Made by a program: the position numbers and the translations under genes
Shown: piece after piece, positions 1 through 6,671 of the stretch
How the letters are laid out: the number at the start of each line of letters is the position of its first letter
How positions within the stretch are numbered: the first letter of the stretch is position 1
Notes under the pieces: generated by a model
What the model saw: only the letters and a program-made list of their open reading frames with translations
What the model was told of the DNA's origin: nothing
Database searches by the model: none
DNA from: Gammaproteobacteria bacterium
Lineage (GTDB): Bacteria; Pseudomonadota; Gammaproteobacteria; Granulosicoccales; Granulosicoccaceae
DNA: 7,012 nt
Direction of reading: 5' to 3'
Assembly (NCBI GenBank): GCA_020444765.1
Contig: JAGRHW010000184.1
Span: 1-7,012, forward strand

Positions 1-499
1 TTCCGTCAGTATCGTTCCAGATTTCAGGGCCGGTGCTGCGATAATGCGCATCGGGATTATCCGGATTGGAAAACTGATCCAGCACCCGGCCCTTGCCATC
101 AGCCTGCATTTGTAGCGCCAGATCGCGGGCATACTCTATACCCTCGTCCTTGCTCACGAGGATCAGCTCCGCGCCATAGGCCTTCATCAGCTGCATGCGT
201 TCACGGCTCATGTTTTCCGCCATGATCAGCTGCATGCGCAGGCCCATGATGGCGGCGGCCATGGCCAGGGCAATACCTGTATTACCGCTGGTCGCCTCGA
301 TCAGCGTGTCGCCGGGCTTGATATCGCCCCGCTCCAGCGCATTTTTTATCATCGACAAGGCCGGTCGGTCCTTTACCGAGCCAGCCGGGTTATCACCTTC
401 AAGTTTAACCAGAAAGGTATTATTGCGTTGCTCTGCTCCCAGTCTCTGTAATTTTACAAGCCTGGTATTACCGATTTGTTCATCTAGCGATTTGAACAT
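1..499 (-). CDS. cysM: Cysteine synthase B (O-acetylserine sulfhydrylase B), 5' part
   Basis: PLP-dependent enzyme that makes cysteine from O-acetylserine and sulfide; the CysM isozyme also uses thiosulfate to give S-sulfocysteine. It acts in the cytoplasm. About 166 codons are visible; the family is about 300 residues, so the C-terminal half lies beyond the left edge. I see the N-terminal IGNT motif (9-12), GSVKDR with the PLP-binding lysine at K43, and the substrate loop TSGNTG (70-75). Wording such as AYGAELILV and NPDNPDAHYRSTGPEIW fits CysM better than CysK from what I know of both families. The ATG start at 497-499 has an AGGA Shine-Dalgarno six bases upstream. It starts 13 bp after the miaA stop with no terminator between them, so it is probably co-transcribed with miaA. 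Odd point: residue 13 is Arg where IGNTPLV normally has Pro. Confidence 0.95.
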   Translation of the reverse strand, partial: MFKSLDEQIGNTRLVKLQRLGAEQRNNTFLVKLEGDNPAGSVKDRPALSMIKNALERGDIKPGDTLIEATSGNTGIALAMAAAIMGLRMQLIMAENMSRERMQLMKAYGAELILVSKDEGIEYARDLALQMQADGKGRVLDQFSNPDNPDAHYRSTGPEIWNDTDG

Positions 500-505
500 A
501 ATGAT

Positions 506-509
506 TCCT
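506..509 (-). promoter_or_regulatory. Ribosome binding site of cysM
   Basis: On the minus strand AGGA lies six bases before the cysM ATG, inside the 13-bp gap after the miaA stop. It supports the chosen start and indicates independent ribosome loading on cysM. Confidence 0.7.
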
Positions 510-512
510 GTT

Positions 513-1475
513 TTAATGGCCCGGGTAAGACGTCAGTTCCCGGGAAATGTTATCTACGATATCTTTCGGCAACAGCTCGCCGGTATCATAGCGCTCAAGA
601 TTCTGCATCTTGCGCATCCAGGTTATTTGCCGTTTGGCCAATTGCCGGGTTGCCGCAATCGCCTTGTCGATCATCGATTCATAATCGCAATAGCCGTCGA
701 GATAATCCCAGACCTGACGATAGCCGACCGATCGCATCGACGGCAAGTCCCTGGACATTCTCGGCAGATTCCGCAAAAAAGCCACTTCGTCGAGCAGGCC
801 GTCTTCGAGCATTTGCCTGAAGCGCCGCTCGATCTGCTCGTGCAGTTGCTCACGCCGCTGAGGAAACAAGCCGAACTTCAGCGCCTTCAGGTCCTGCTCC
901 GGTGTCTTCTGCCGATGCCAGTCCGAAAGACTCCGGCCGCTGGCATGCCATACCTCCAAGGCTCGCAGAATCCGTTGCGGATCATTGGGGTGAATCCGTT
1001 CGGCCGAGGCCGGATCGACCTGCTTCAGTTCGTCGTGAAGCGCCTCCAGCCCCTGCGATTTTAGCTTGTCGTCCAGCATTGCCCGCAGCTTTTCATCCGC
1101 CGCCGGCATTTCCGTCAAGCCGTATTCGAGCGCATTAAAGTACATCATGGTACCGCCGGTCAGCAGCGGAATCTTCTGTTTTGTGCGAACCTGCTCGATA
1201 GCCGCTCTGGCATCCTCAATAAACGCCGCGACAGAATAGCTTTCCCACGGATCGATGATATCGATCAGATGATGAGGCACGCTGCGGCGTTCCTGCTCGT
1301 CGGGCTTGGCCGTGCCTATATCCATCATCCGGTAAATCAGCGCCGAGTCGACACTGATAATTTCGACCGGAAAGCGTTGCGCCAGTTCAAGCGCGATAGC
1401 GGTCTTGCCGGTGGCGGTCGCGCCAAGCAGGAAAACCACCGGTGGCTGCGGCAACGCGTCCTGAGTGCCGCTCAT
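513..1475 (-). CDS. miaA: tRNA dimethylallyltransferase MiaA
   Basis: Transfers a dimethylallyl group from dimethylallyl diphosphate to N6 of A37 in tRNAs that read codons starting with U (i6A, the precursor of ms2i6A). It is cytoplasmic. The 320-residue length is normal for the family (E. coli 316). Visible motifs: P-loop GATATGKT (18-25), DSALIYR followed by MDIGTAKP (43-58), TGGTMMYFNAL (106-116), HPNDPQRILRALEV (162-175), and the C-terminal RQLAKRQITWMRK (277-289). The start ATG overlaps the mutL TGA as ATGA (1472-1475), and GGA just upstream is only a weak Shine-Dalgarno, so translational coupling to mutL is likely. The mutL-miaA order is the standard gammaproteobacterial one. The gene that follows is cysM rather than the usual hfq. 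Confidence 0.98.
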   Translation of the reverse strand: MSGTQDALPQPPVVFLLGATATGKTAIALELAQRFPVEIISVDSALIYRMMDIGTAKPDEQERRSVPHHLIDIIDPWESYSVAAFIEDARAAIEQVRTKQKIPLLTGGTMMYFNALEYGLTEMPAADEKLRAMLDDKLKSQGLEALHDELKQVDPASAERIHPNDPQRILRALEVWHASGRSLSDWHRQKTPEQDLKALKFGLFPQRREQLHEQIERRFRQMLEDGLLDEVAFLRNLPRMSRDLPSMRSVGYRQVWDYLDGYCDYESMIDKAIAATRQLAKRQITWMRKMQNLERYDTGELLPKDIVDNISRELTSYPGH

Positions 1476-3289
1476 TGTCCACGCATGAATAATTTATCGA
1501 GCTCGGACATCGACAAGGCGGTCCACGTCGGTCGGCCATGGTTGCATTGTCCACTGCGCTCAGTGATTTCCATTTGCCTGAGCAAGGCATTCATCTCGGG
1601 CACGGTTAATTTTCGGTTGGCACGCACCGAACCATGACAGGCCATGCTCGACAGCACTTCGTTGATCGCCGATTCGATCTGTATACTGTTGCCGTGTTCC
1701 ATCAGCTCCGACAGAACATCCAGGACCAGCGTTTCGAGATCGGAATCGGCCAGGATGACGGGTACTTCCCGGATCGACAGTTTTTCCGGACCCAGACGCT
1801 GGAGTCTGAAACCGAGCCGGCCGAAAAACGCCTCCTGCTCTTCGGCCATATCCGCCTCACGGACACTGACCCGCATCGTCAGCGGAATCAAAACCGGCTG
1901 CGCCCTGATCTGCCCGTCAGCGCTGTAGGCGTTTTTGAGTTTTTCATAGGTGATCCGTTCGTGCGCCGCGTGCGCATCGACAACGATCAAGCCCTCGCGG
2001 TTCTGCGCGAGAATAAACACGCCATGCAAATGCGCAAGAGCAAAACCGAGTGGCGGGATCGTCTCGTCCTGGTCGGTTTGCGCGTCCAGCGCAGCCGGCT
2101 CGGGATTGACCTGATAAAGCTTTCTGAGACCGGCATTATTTTCCCGCACCGGCAAGGCGAGATTGGCCTGTCCGGAGGGTCCCGGGTAGGCGGAAAATCC
2201 TGATGAAACCGCGGGCCTTAGCGCGGGGGTTTCAGTGAACACAGGCTGGGGTGCAGCCGATTCCCCGCCGGCCGCCGGTGAATCATCCGGCCGGATATCA
2301 GCGAGCGCATCCTGCAACCCCCGTCGAACAAAACCGTGAACCTGACGGCTGTCGCGAAAACGGACTTCATGTTTGGCCGGATGGACATTCACATCAACCA
2401 GTTTCGGCGGCAGATCCAGAAACAACACAAAGGCCGGATGCCGGGCATGAAAAAGTACATCGCTGTAAGCCTGCTTGACCGCATGCGCGATCACCTTGTC
2501 ACGCACGGCCCGCCGGTTGACATAAAAATACTGCATATCGGCCTGGCTGCGGGAAAACGTTGGCTCGGCAATCCAGCCCCAAAGGTGCAGATTGTCGATG
2601 GTCGTATCGATATAAAAGGCATGCTCGAAAAAGCCCGCGCCACAGACATCACGCACCCGCCGCTCGCGCTCAGCGAGATCGCCGGCGGCGCGCCAGTGAA
2701 ACAGGTTTTTGCCGTTGTGCGAAAGGGAAAAAGCCGCGTGGAAATGCGCCAGCGCGAGTTTTTTCAGCATGCTTTCGATATGCTGTAACTCTGTCCTCTC
2801 GGTGCGCAGAAACTTGCGGCGGGCCGGCACATTGAAGAACAGATCGCGAACCTCGACCGTCGTGCCCGTCGGATGTGCAACCGGTTTCAGTTCCGCCTGC
2901 TTTTCCGAGCCGTCGGCCAGCAGCTCCCAGGCCTGTTCGGCGTTTTGCGACTGCGAACGCAACCGCATGACCGAAACCGAGCCGATACTCGGCAGGGCTT
3001 CGCCACGAAAACCCAGGCTGTCGACGGATTCAAGTTCTTCCATCGATTGTATTTTACTGGTGGCGTGCCGCCGCGCGGCGAGTGGCAGATCGTCCCGTTC
3101 GATACCGTGCCCGTTGTCACGCACCCGGATCAGACGAATGCCGCCGTTCTCGAGTTCCACACTGATTGAATTGGCGCCGGCGTCCAGACTGTTTTCCACC
3201 AGTTCCTTGACGATCGAACCTGGGCGTTCGATCACCTCGCCGGCGGCAATCTGGTTAATCAGTTGTTCGGGAAGTTGAATGATCGCCAT
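1472..3289 (-). CDS. mutL: DNA mismatch repair protein MutL, endonuclease type
   Basis: Matchmaker ATPase that links MutS mismatch recognition to strand incision and removal. It has 605 residues (E. coli 615). The N-terminal GHKL ATPase shows NQIAAGEVIERP (12-23), ELVENSLDAG (29-38), DNGHGI (58-63), HATSKI (75-80), GFRGEAL (93-99) and the FFNVPARRKFLRTE segment (151-164). A variable linker rich in Pro, Ala and Ser runs from about 330 to 410. The C-terminal dimerisation domain carries the metal-dependent nickase signature DAHAAHERITYE (438-449), QPVLIP (464-469) at the place of the sliding-clamp motif, ACHGSVRAN (550-558) and CNHGRP (582-587). By comparison with B. subtilis MutL, E444, C551, C582 and H584 are likely metal ligands. 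E. coli MutL lacks these, so this version probably nicks DNA itself. The start matches the conserved N-terminus, although no good Shine-Dalgarno precedes it. Confidence 0.98.
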   Translation of the reverse strand: MAIIQLPEQLINQIAAGEVIERPGSIVKELVENSLDAGANSISVELENGGIRLIRVRDNGHGIERDDLPLAARRHATSKIQSMEELESVDSLGFRGEALPSIGSVSVMRLRSQSQNAEQAWELLADGSEKQAELKPVAHPTGTTVEVRDLFFNVPARRKFLRTERTELQHIESMLKKLALAHFHAAFSLSHNGKNLFHWRAAGDLAERERRVRDVCGAGFFEHAFYIDTTIDNLHLWGWIAEPTFSRSQADMQYFYVNRRAVRDKVIAHAVKQAYSDVLFHARHPAFVLFLDLPPKLVDVNVHPAKHEVRFRDSRQVHGFVRRGLQDALADIRPDDSPAAGGESAAPQPVFTETPALRPAVSSGFSAYPGPSGQANLALPVRENNAGLRKLYQVNPEPAALDAQTDQDETIPPLGFALAHLHGVFILAQNREGLIVVDAHAAHERITYEKLKNAYSADGQIRAQPVLIPLTMRVSVREADMAEEQEAFFGRLGFRLQRLGPEKLSIREVPVILADSDLETLVLDVLSELMEHGNSIQIESAINEVLSSMACHGSVRANRKLTVPEMNALLRQMEITERSGQCNHGRPTWTALSMSELDKLFMRGQ

Positions 3290-3321
3290 CGGGACTGCGT
3301 GATTCGCAAGGGAAAAGCGAT

Positions 3322-3327
3322 ATTATG
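3322..3327 (-). promoter_or_regulatory. Possible -10 element upstream of mutL
   Basis: The minus strand reads CATAAT here, about 33 bases before the mutL ATG, a plausible -10 for a short mutL leader. I found no convincing -35 at 16-18 bases upstream, where the sequence is the GC-rich hairpin. This is a guess based on one hexamer in the only AT-rich patch of the gap. Confidence 0.2.
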
Positions 3328-3333
3328 AAGAAT

Positions 3334-3374
3334 CCGGCGACGGGCGGCCAGTGTTCTCTGGTCGCCGGTTTTTT
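3334..3374 (+). terminator. Terminator-like hairpin facing the plus strand
   Basis: CCGGCGAC (3334-3341) pairs perfectly with GTCGCCGG (3361-3368), and six T follow directly (3369-3374). A competing fold pairs GGCGGCCAG (3343-3351) with CTGGTCGCC (3358-3366) around a 6-base loop, with one G-U pair in plus-strand RNA. Both folds end next to the T tract, as expected of an intrinsic terminator for plus-strand transcription. Read on the minus strand, in the direction of the genes, the same stem is followed by ATTCTTCATA, a poor U tract, so it should terminate amiC-to-mutL transcription weakly if at all. All recognised genes are on the minus strand, so the orientation is unexpected. Confidence 0.55.
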
Positions 3375-3427
3375 CCGGAGGATCGGTCGAGGACGAAGCA
3401 GCCCGCTTTACGGCAACAGCCGCTAGC

Positions 3428-4657
3428 TTAACTGCTGCGCGTCTCGAGACGGCTGGCGAGAATGGTGCCCGGCGGCGCCTTGCGTTCGAAATAACCCATC
3501 ACGGCATTATGCAACGCTTTTGCCAGACGATCCTGAAAGATATCGGTGCGTAATTTCTGCTCTTCTTTCGGATTACTGATAAAGGCGGTTTCGACCAGTA
3601 CCGACGGAATATCCGGCGATTTCAACACCGCGAAGTTGGCTTGTTCGACGCTGCTTTTGTGCAGCTTGCTGACCCGGCGGATTTCCTCCAGCATATGGTC
3701 GCCAAGCCCGAGACTTGACTCCAAGGTTGCATTTTGCGCGAGATCGATCAGCGTCTTGCGCAGCTCCTCGGTACGTCCATCGAGCGAAACACCGCCAAAC
3801 AGGTCCGCGGCGTTTTCCTTGTCCGCCAGCCATTGGGCAGCCTCGGAACTCGCGCCCTTGAGCGACAGCGCATAGACCGAGGAACCGCTGGCGTTTTTCT
3901 TCGGAAACGCATCGGCATGAATGGAAATAAACAGATCGGCCTTGTGTTCGCGCGCCTTGCGGGTGCGCTCACGCAAACTGACAAAGACATCCTTGTCGCG
4001 GATCATCACCGGTTTGATACCTTCAACGCTGGCCAGCCGCTTGTTGAGTTTTCGCGCAACCGCCAGGGTAATGTCTTTTTCGCGGGTTTTCTTCGGCCCC
4101 ACGGCGCCGGGATCTCGTCCGCCATGTCCGGCGTCGATGGCGACCACGATTTCGCGCAGCTCGTCCTTGTGTTGATCGCTCGCGCTCTTGATGACTTTTT
4201 TCCCGTCAACCTTGGCTATTTTCACGCCCATATCAACCACCAGCCGCTGCGCGCCACCGGTGCGGTTGACGAATTTGTAACTGGGGCTTATCGCGCGGTT
4301 GAGATCGACAACCACGCGCAGGTTTTTTTGTTGGTGTGTGGCGTAACGGATTCGCTCGACTACGTCGCTGTGCACGCCCACCACGTTCATTTTGGCGCCG
4401 AGCTTGACGTCGTAAAGATCTATAACCAGGCGGTCAGGCTTGTCGAGACTGAATACCTTGTGGCCGCTCGGTGGCTTGTCCAGATCGAAATACAGTTGCA
4501 AATTATCCTGGGTCGCCAGTTTGAAATCATTCAGCGTGGCGGAACCCGCCGCGTTTGCAACTGAAAGCGGTAACACGGAGACGGCGGCAGCACCGCTGGC
4601 GCGGGACAACAACTGGATAAAGGCGCGTCGCTGGCTGGACACATTGTGGGACGACAC
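3428..4657 (-). CDS. amiC: N-acetylmuramoyl-L-alanine amidase, AmiC-like, probably Tat-exported
   Basis: Periplasmic zinc amidase that cuts the bond between MurNAc and the peptide stem during septum splitting. The 409 residues show a signal peptide with twin arginines (R10, R11 in SQRRAFIQL), a hydrophobic stretch and a likely cleavage site after ANA (34-36). An AMIN domain for septal peptidoglycan targeting follows (about 41-145), then an Amidase_3 domain (about 170-390). Zinc ligands are H178 (DAGHGGRDPG), E193 (REKD) and H247 (SIHADA), with catalytic E356 (LVETAF). The segment at about 265-330 is where this family carries the helix controlled by EnvC or NlpD-type activators. There is no LysM domain; the protein stops shortly after a PPGT segment (395-398). 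The start codon is GTG at 4657, fixed by a strong AAGGAG eight bases upstream. Domain layout and Tat-like signal match AmiC, although in E. coli this locus holds amiB. Confidence 0.92.
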   Translation of the reverse strand: MSSHNVSSQRRAFIQLLSRASGAAAVSVLPLSVANAAGSATLNDFKLATQDNLQLYFDLDKPPSGHKVFSLDKPDRLVIDLYDVKLGAKMNVVGVHSDVVERIRYATHQQKNLRVVVDLNRAISPSYKFVNRTGGAQRLVVDMGVKIAKVDGKKVIKSASDQHKDELREIVVAIDAGHGGRDPGAVGPKKTREKDITLAVARKLNKRLASVEGIKPVMIRDKDVFVSLRERTRKAREHKADLFISIHADAFPKKNASGSSVYALSLKGASSEAAQWLADKENAADLFGGVSLDGRTEELRKTLIDLAQNATLESSLGLGDHMLEEIRRVSKLHKSSVEQANFAVLKSPDIPSVLVETAFISNPKEEQKLRTDIFQDRLAKALHNAVMGYFERKAPPGTILASRLETRSS

Positions 4658-4724
4658 TTCGCTTACTCCTTGGAATTCAACTACGGTACGAGCTATAACG
4701 CACTGGCAGAGTACCTGCGATCAT
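4658..4724. other. 67-bp spacer between tsaE and amiC
   Basis: Besides the amiC ribosome binding site at its end, it holds a GGTAC/GTACC inverted pair (minus strand) around an AT-containing stretch with TTATAG. No clear promoter pair and no terminator with a T tract are visible, so read-through from tsaE into amiC is likely. Confidence 0.4.
4666..4671 (-). promoter_or_regulatory. Strong ribosome binding site deciding the amiC GTG start
   Basis: AAGGAG on the minus strand sits eight bases before the GTG at 4657. It is the strongest Shine-Dalgarno in the window and selects this GTG rather than the in-frame GTG at codon 6. Confidence 0.85.
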
Positions 4725-5198
4725 CTAATTATTTATAGTTGAAAAATCACTGTTGAACAGGGAATTTTGACCCGTGTAATGAATCTCCGCGACACGCGCT
4801 TCGGCGTCATAAAACAGACTCACATGCAGGTCGGCATCGGGTAAAAATCCCGCGCCGAGTTCCGGCCATTCGATCAGAAAAACCGCCCCCTCCTCCAGCA
4901 GATCGCGCAAGCCGAGGTAGGCCAGCTCTTCCGGTTCGGTCAGTCGGTAGAGATCCAGATGATGCACGGTTCTGCCGCCCGGAGCATAGCTTTCGATCAG
5001 TGTATAGGTCGGGCTTTTGACCGCACCGCGATGTCCCAGCGCTTGCAGGATACCGCGTGACAGACTCGTTTTGCCGGCACCGAGTTCACCGTGCAGATAG
5101 ATAACGAACTGGCCGCTTGGCGGCAGCCGTTCGGCAATCCGCGCCGCCAGTTGCAGGGTCGCAGCCTCATCGCTCAGATGGATTACGGCCTTATTCAT
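4725..5198 (-). CDS. tsaE: tRNA threonylcarbamoyladenosine biosynthesis ATPase TsaE
   Basis: Small P-loop ATPase that works with TsaB and TsaD in the complex placing threonylcarbamoyl on A37 of ANN-reading tRNAs (t6A); its ATP hydrolysis is needed for multiple turnover. It is cytoplasmic. The 157 residues are typical (E. coli 153). Visible motifs: Walker A GELGAGKTSLSRG (37-49), KSPTYTLIESY (61-71), HHLDLYRL (79-86) and the LIEWPE segment (108-113). The ATG at 5196-5198 lies inside the last codons of nnr (8-bp overlap, different frame). No strong Shine-Dalgarno precedes it, so translation is probably coupled to nnr. The nnr-tsaE pairing is conserved across gammaproteobacteria. The last dozen residues (SLFNSDFSTINN) look poorly conserved and their codons are more AT-rich than the rest. 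Confidence 0.97.
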   Translation of the reverse strand: MNKAVIHLSDEAATLQLAARIAERLPPSGQFVIYLHGELGAGKTSLSRGILQALGHRGAVKSPTYTLIESYAPGGRTVHHLDLYRLTEPEELAYLGLRDLLEEGAVFLIEWPELGAGFLPDADLHVSLFYDAEARVAEIHYTGQNSLFNSDFSTINN

Positions 5199-6660
5199 GG
5201 AGACTCAAGGGCACCGGTAGATATCTGATAATATCGCCGGCCATCAAAGCATTGCCCTTGTCGGCAAAGGCCAGGTCGCCGGCACTGCCATGCAACCACA
5301 CGGCGAGTTGCGCCGCTTCGAAGGCCGCCAGACCCTGACCCAGCAGGCCGGCGATGATACCGGTCAGGACATCGCCCATGCCTGCGCTGGCCATGCCGGC
5401 ATTACCGCGATCGCACACACCAGTGATTACGCCATTGCTGACCAGTGTGCCACAGCCCTTGAGAACGGCCACGGCCTGGTATTTTTGTGCCAGCGCCAGC
5501 ACCGCGCCGAAGCGATCGGCCTGAATATCTCTGGTCGAACACTGCAAAAGGCGGGCGGCTTCGGCCGGATGCGGTGTGATAATCGTGTTTTGATTCAGTA
5601 TCACGGTCTGTCCGGCCAGCAGGTTAAGCGCATCGGCATCCAGCACCGTCGGCTTATCGAGCCTTGATACCCTGTCGAACACGGCGCTCGACCAATCATC
5701 GACACCCAGCCCCGGTCCGCAGGCCATAACGGTGGCGCCGGTCAAGTCCTGGTCAATGGTTTGCGGATCGCCGATTGGCAGACGAATCAACTCGGGCGTG
5801 GCCGATACGCTGTCAGCAGACTGCCGGGTCGCCATTTTGACTAGCCCCGCGCCACAGGTCAGGGCCGCTGTCGCGGCCAGCACCGCCGCACCTTCCATGC
5901 CGTGGTTGCCGCCGACGACGATGACCTGACCATAACTGCCCTTGTGCGTGTTCTGATACCGTGCGGGCCAGTCGGCGAGCAGCGTGTAACCGTCAATCAG
6001 GCGCGCCGCCGACGGTACCCGCTCGAAAACCTCGCCCGGCACCGCCAGCGTATCGGTAAAAACCGTACCAGCGTAATCAGGGCCGTCGTTGGTCAGCAGG
6101 CCGCGTTTGTTACCGATAAATGTCATGGTGGTTTTGGCCCGGACCGCCACACCCAGCACAGTGCCGGAGCTTGCATCCAGGCCCGAAGGCACATCGACGG
6201 CGAGCAGCGGTTTGCCGGAGGCATTCAAGCGGTCGATCAGATCGGCCAGCTCGCCTTCGACCGGCCGGCTCAGACCGCTGCCGAACAAAGCATCGACGAT
6301 CAGTTCAAAAGCCTGCGGATCAGGCAAGGTTCCACGTGACACCTGACCGCCACTTGCACAATAATCATCGTGCGCACGTTTGGCATCGCCGCCCAGAAGC
6401 TCGGTATCAAACGCCGAATACACGGTCACCGGCTTGCCCGCCGAGGCCAGCAGGCGCCCCAGCACATAGCCGTCGCCTCCGTTGTTACCGGCACCGCACA
6501 CAATCAGAATACGCCGCGCGGCCGGCCAGCGTAACTGCAGCAGATCCAGCAACGCCTCGCCGGCACGGCACATCAGCTGATACGACGGTATGGAAAAGTC
6601 CTCGATCGCCGTGCGGTCGAGTTGCCGGACTTCACTGGCGCTGTACAAGGACTGATTCAA
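5191..6660 (-). CDS. nnr: Bifunctional NAD(P)HX epimerase / ADP-dependent NAD(P)HX dehydratase
   Basis: Repairs hydrated NADH and NADPH (NADHX, NADPHX): the N-terminal NnrE domain interconverts the R and S forms, and the C-terminal NnrD domain dehydrates the S form back to NAD(P)H using ADP. It has 489 residues, close to E. coli YjeF. The NnrE part (about 1-215) shows GAGNNGGDG (56-64), VDALFGSGL (122-130) and DVPSGLDASSG (156-166). The NnrD part (about 225-485), of the ribokinase-like fold, shows HKGSYGQVIVVGG (239-251), GPGLG (315-319), DADALN (341-346), TPHPAEAARLL (362-372), KGCGTLV (401-407) and GNAGMASAGMGDVLTG (419-434) with the likely catalytic D430. Both active sites look intact. The start is TTG at 6660, supported by AGGAG six bases upstream and by alignment of the N-terminus with the family. 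It lies 9 bp after the sppA stop and overlaps tsaE by 8 bp. Confidence 0.97.
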   Translation of the reverse strand: MNQSLYSASEVRQLDRTAIEDFSIPSYQLMCRAGEALLDLLQLRWPAARRILIVCGAGNNGGDGYVLGRLLASAGKPVTVYSAFDTELLGGDAKRAHDDYCASGGQVSRGTLPDPQAFELIVDALFGSGLSRPVEGELADLIDRLNASGKPLLAVDVPSGLDASSGTVLGVAVRAKTTMTFIGNKRGLLTNDGPDYAGTVFTDTLAVPGEVFERVPSAARLIDGYTLLADWPARYQNTHKGSYGQVIVVGGNHGMEGAAVLAATAALTCGAGLVKMATRQSADSVSATPELIRLPIGDPQTIDQDLTGATVMACGPGLGVDDWSSAVFDRVSRLDKPTVLDADALNLLAGQTVILNQNTIITPHPAEAARLLQCSTRDIQADRFGAVLALAQKYQAVAVLKGCGTLVSNGVITGVCDRGNAGMASAGMGDVLTGIIAGLLGQGLAAFEAAQLAVWLHGSAGDLAFADKGNALMAGDIIRYLPVPLSLHE

Positions 6661-6666
6661 GGCCGG

Positions 6667-6671
6667 CTCCT
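6667..6671 (-). promoter_or_regulatory. Ribosome binding site deciding the nnr TTG start
   Basis: AGGAG on the minus strand lies six bases before the TTG at 6660 and overlaps the sppA TAG stop (6670-6672). No in-frame ATG or GTG exists between the sppA stop and this TTG, so the TTG is the natural start and nnr is probably read on the sppA transcript. Confidence 0.8.

Larger units (their letters stand above)
3290..3427. other. 138-bp non-coding gap between the amidase gene and mutL
   Basis: This is the longest gene-free stretch in the window. It holds a strong hairpin followed by six T on the plus strand (3334-3374) and a short AT-rich stretch around 3320-3327 that could be a -10 element for mutL. 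I see no reading frame with a recognisable product and no remnant of a LysM domain from the upstream amidase gene. Confidence 0.6.

Noticed and set aside
195..1064. Long plus-strand open frame of 289 codons opposite cysM and miaA
   Set aside because: It is antisense to two clearly conserved genes, its translation has no recognisable domain, and such shadow frames are expected in GC-rich coding DNA.
1634..2203. Plus-strand open frame of 189 codons opposite mutL
   Set aside because: It is antisense to the conserved MutL C-terminal domain and linker, with no protein-like motifs.
3734..4564. Plus-strand open frame of 276 codons opposite the amidase gene
   Set aside because: The minus-strand gene has intact catalytic motifs and a strong ribosome binding site; the antisense translation resembles no family I know.
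4690..4716. Possible internal promoter for amiC around TTATAG
   Set aside because: The -10 match is weak and no -35 stands at a suitable distance.
4677..4724. 15-codon minus-strand frame starting directly after the tsaE stop and ending just before the amiC ribosome binding site
   Set aside because: Its placement is suggestive of a leader peptide, but it has no Shine-Dalgarno, no attenuator hairpin and no run of regulatory codons.
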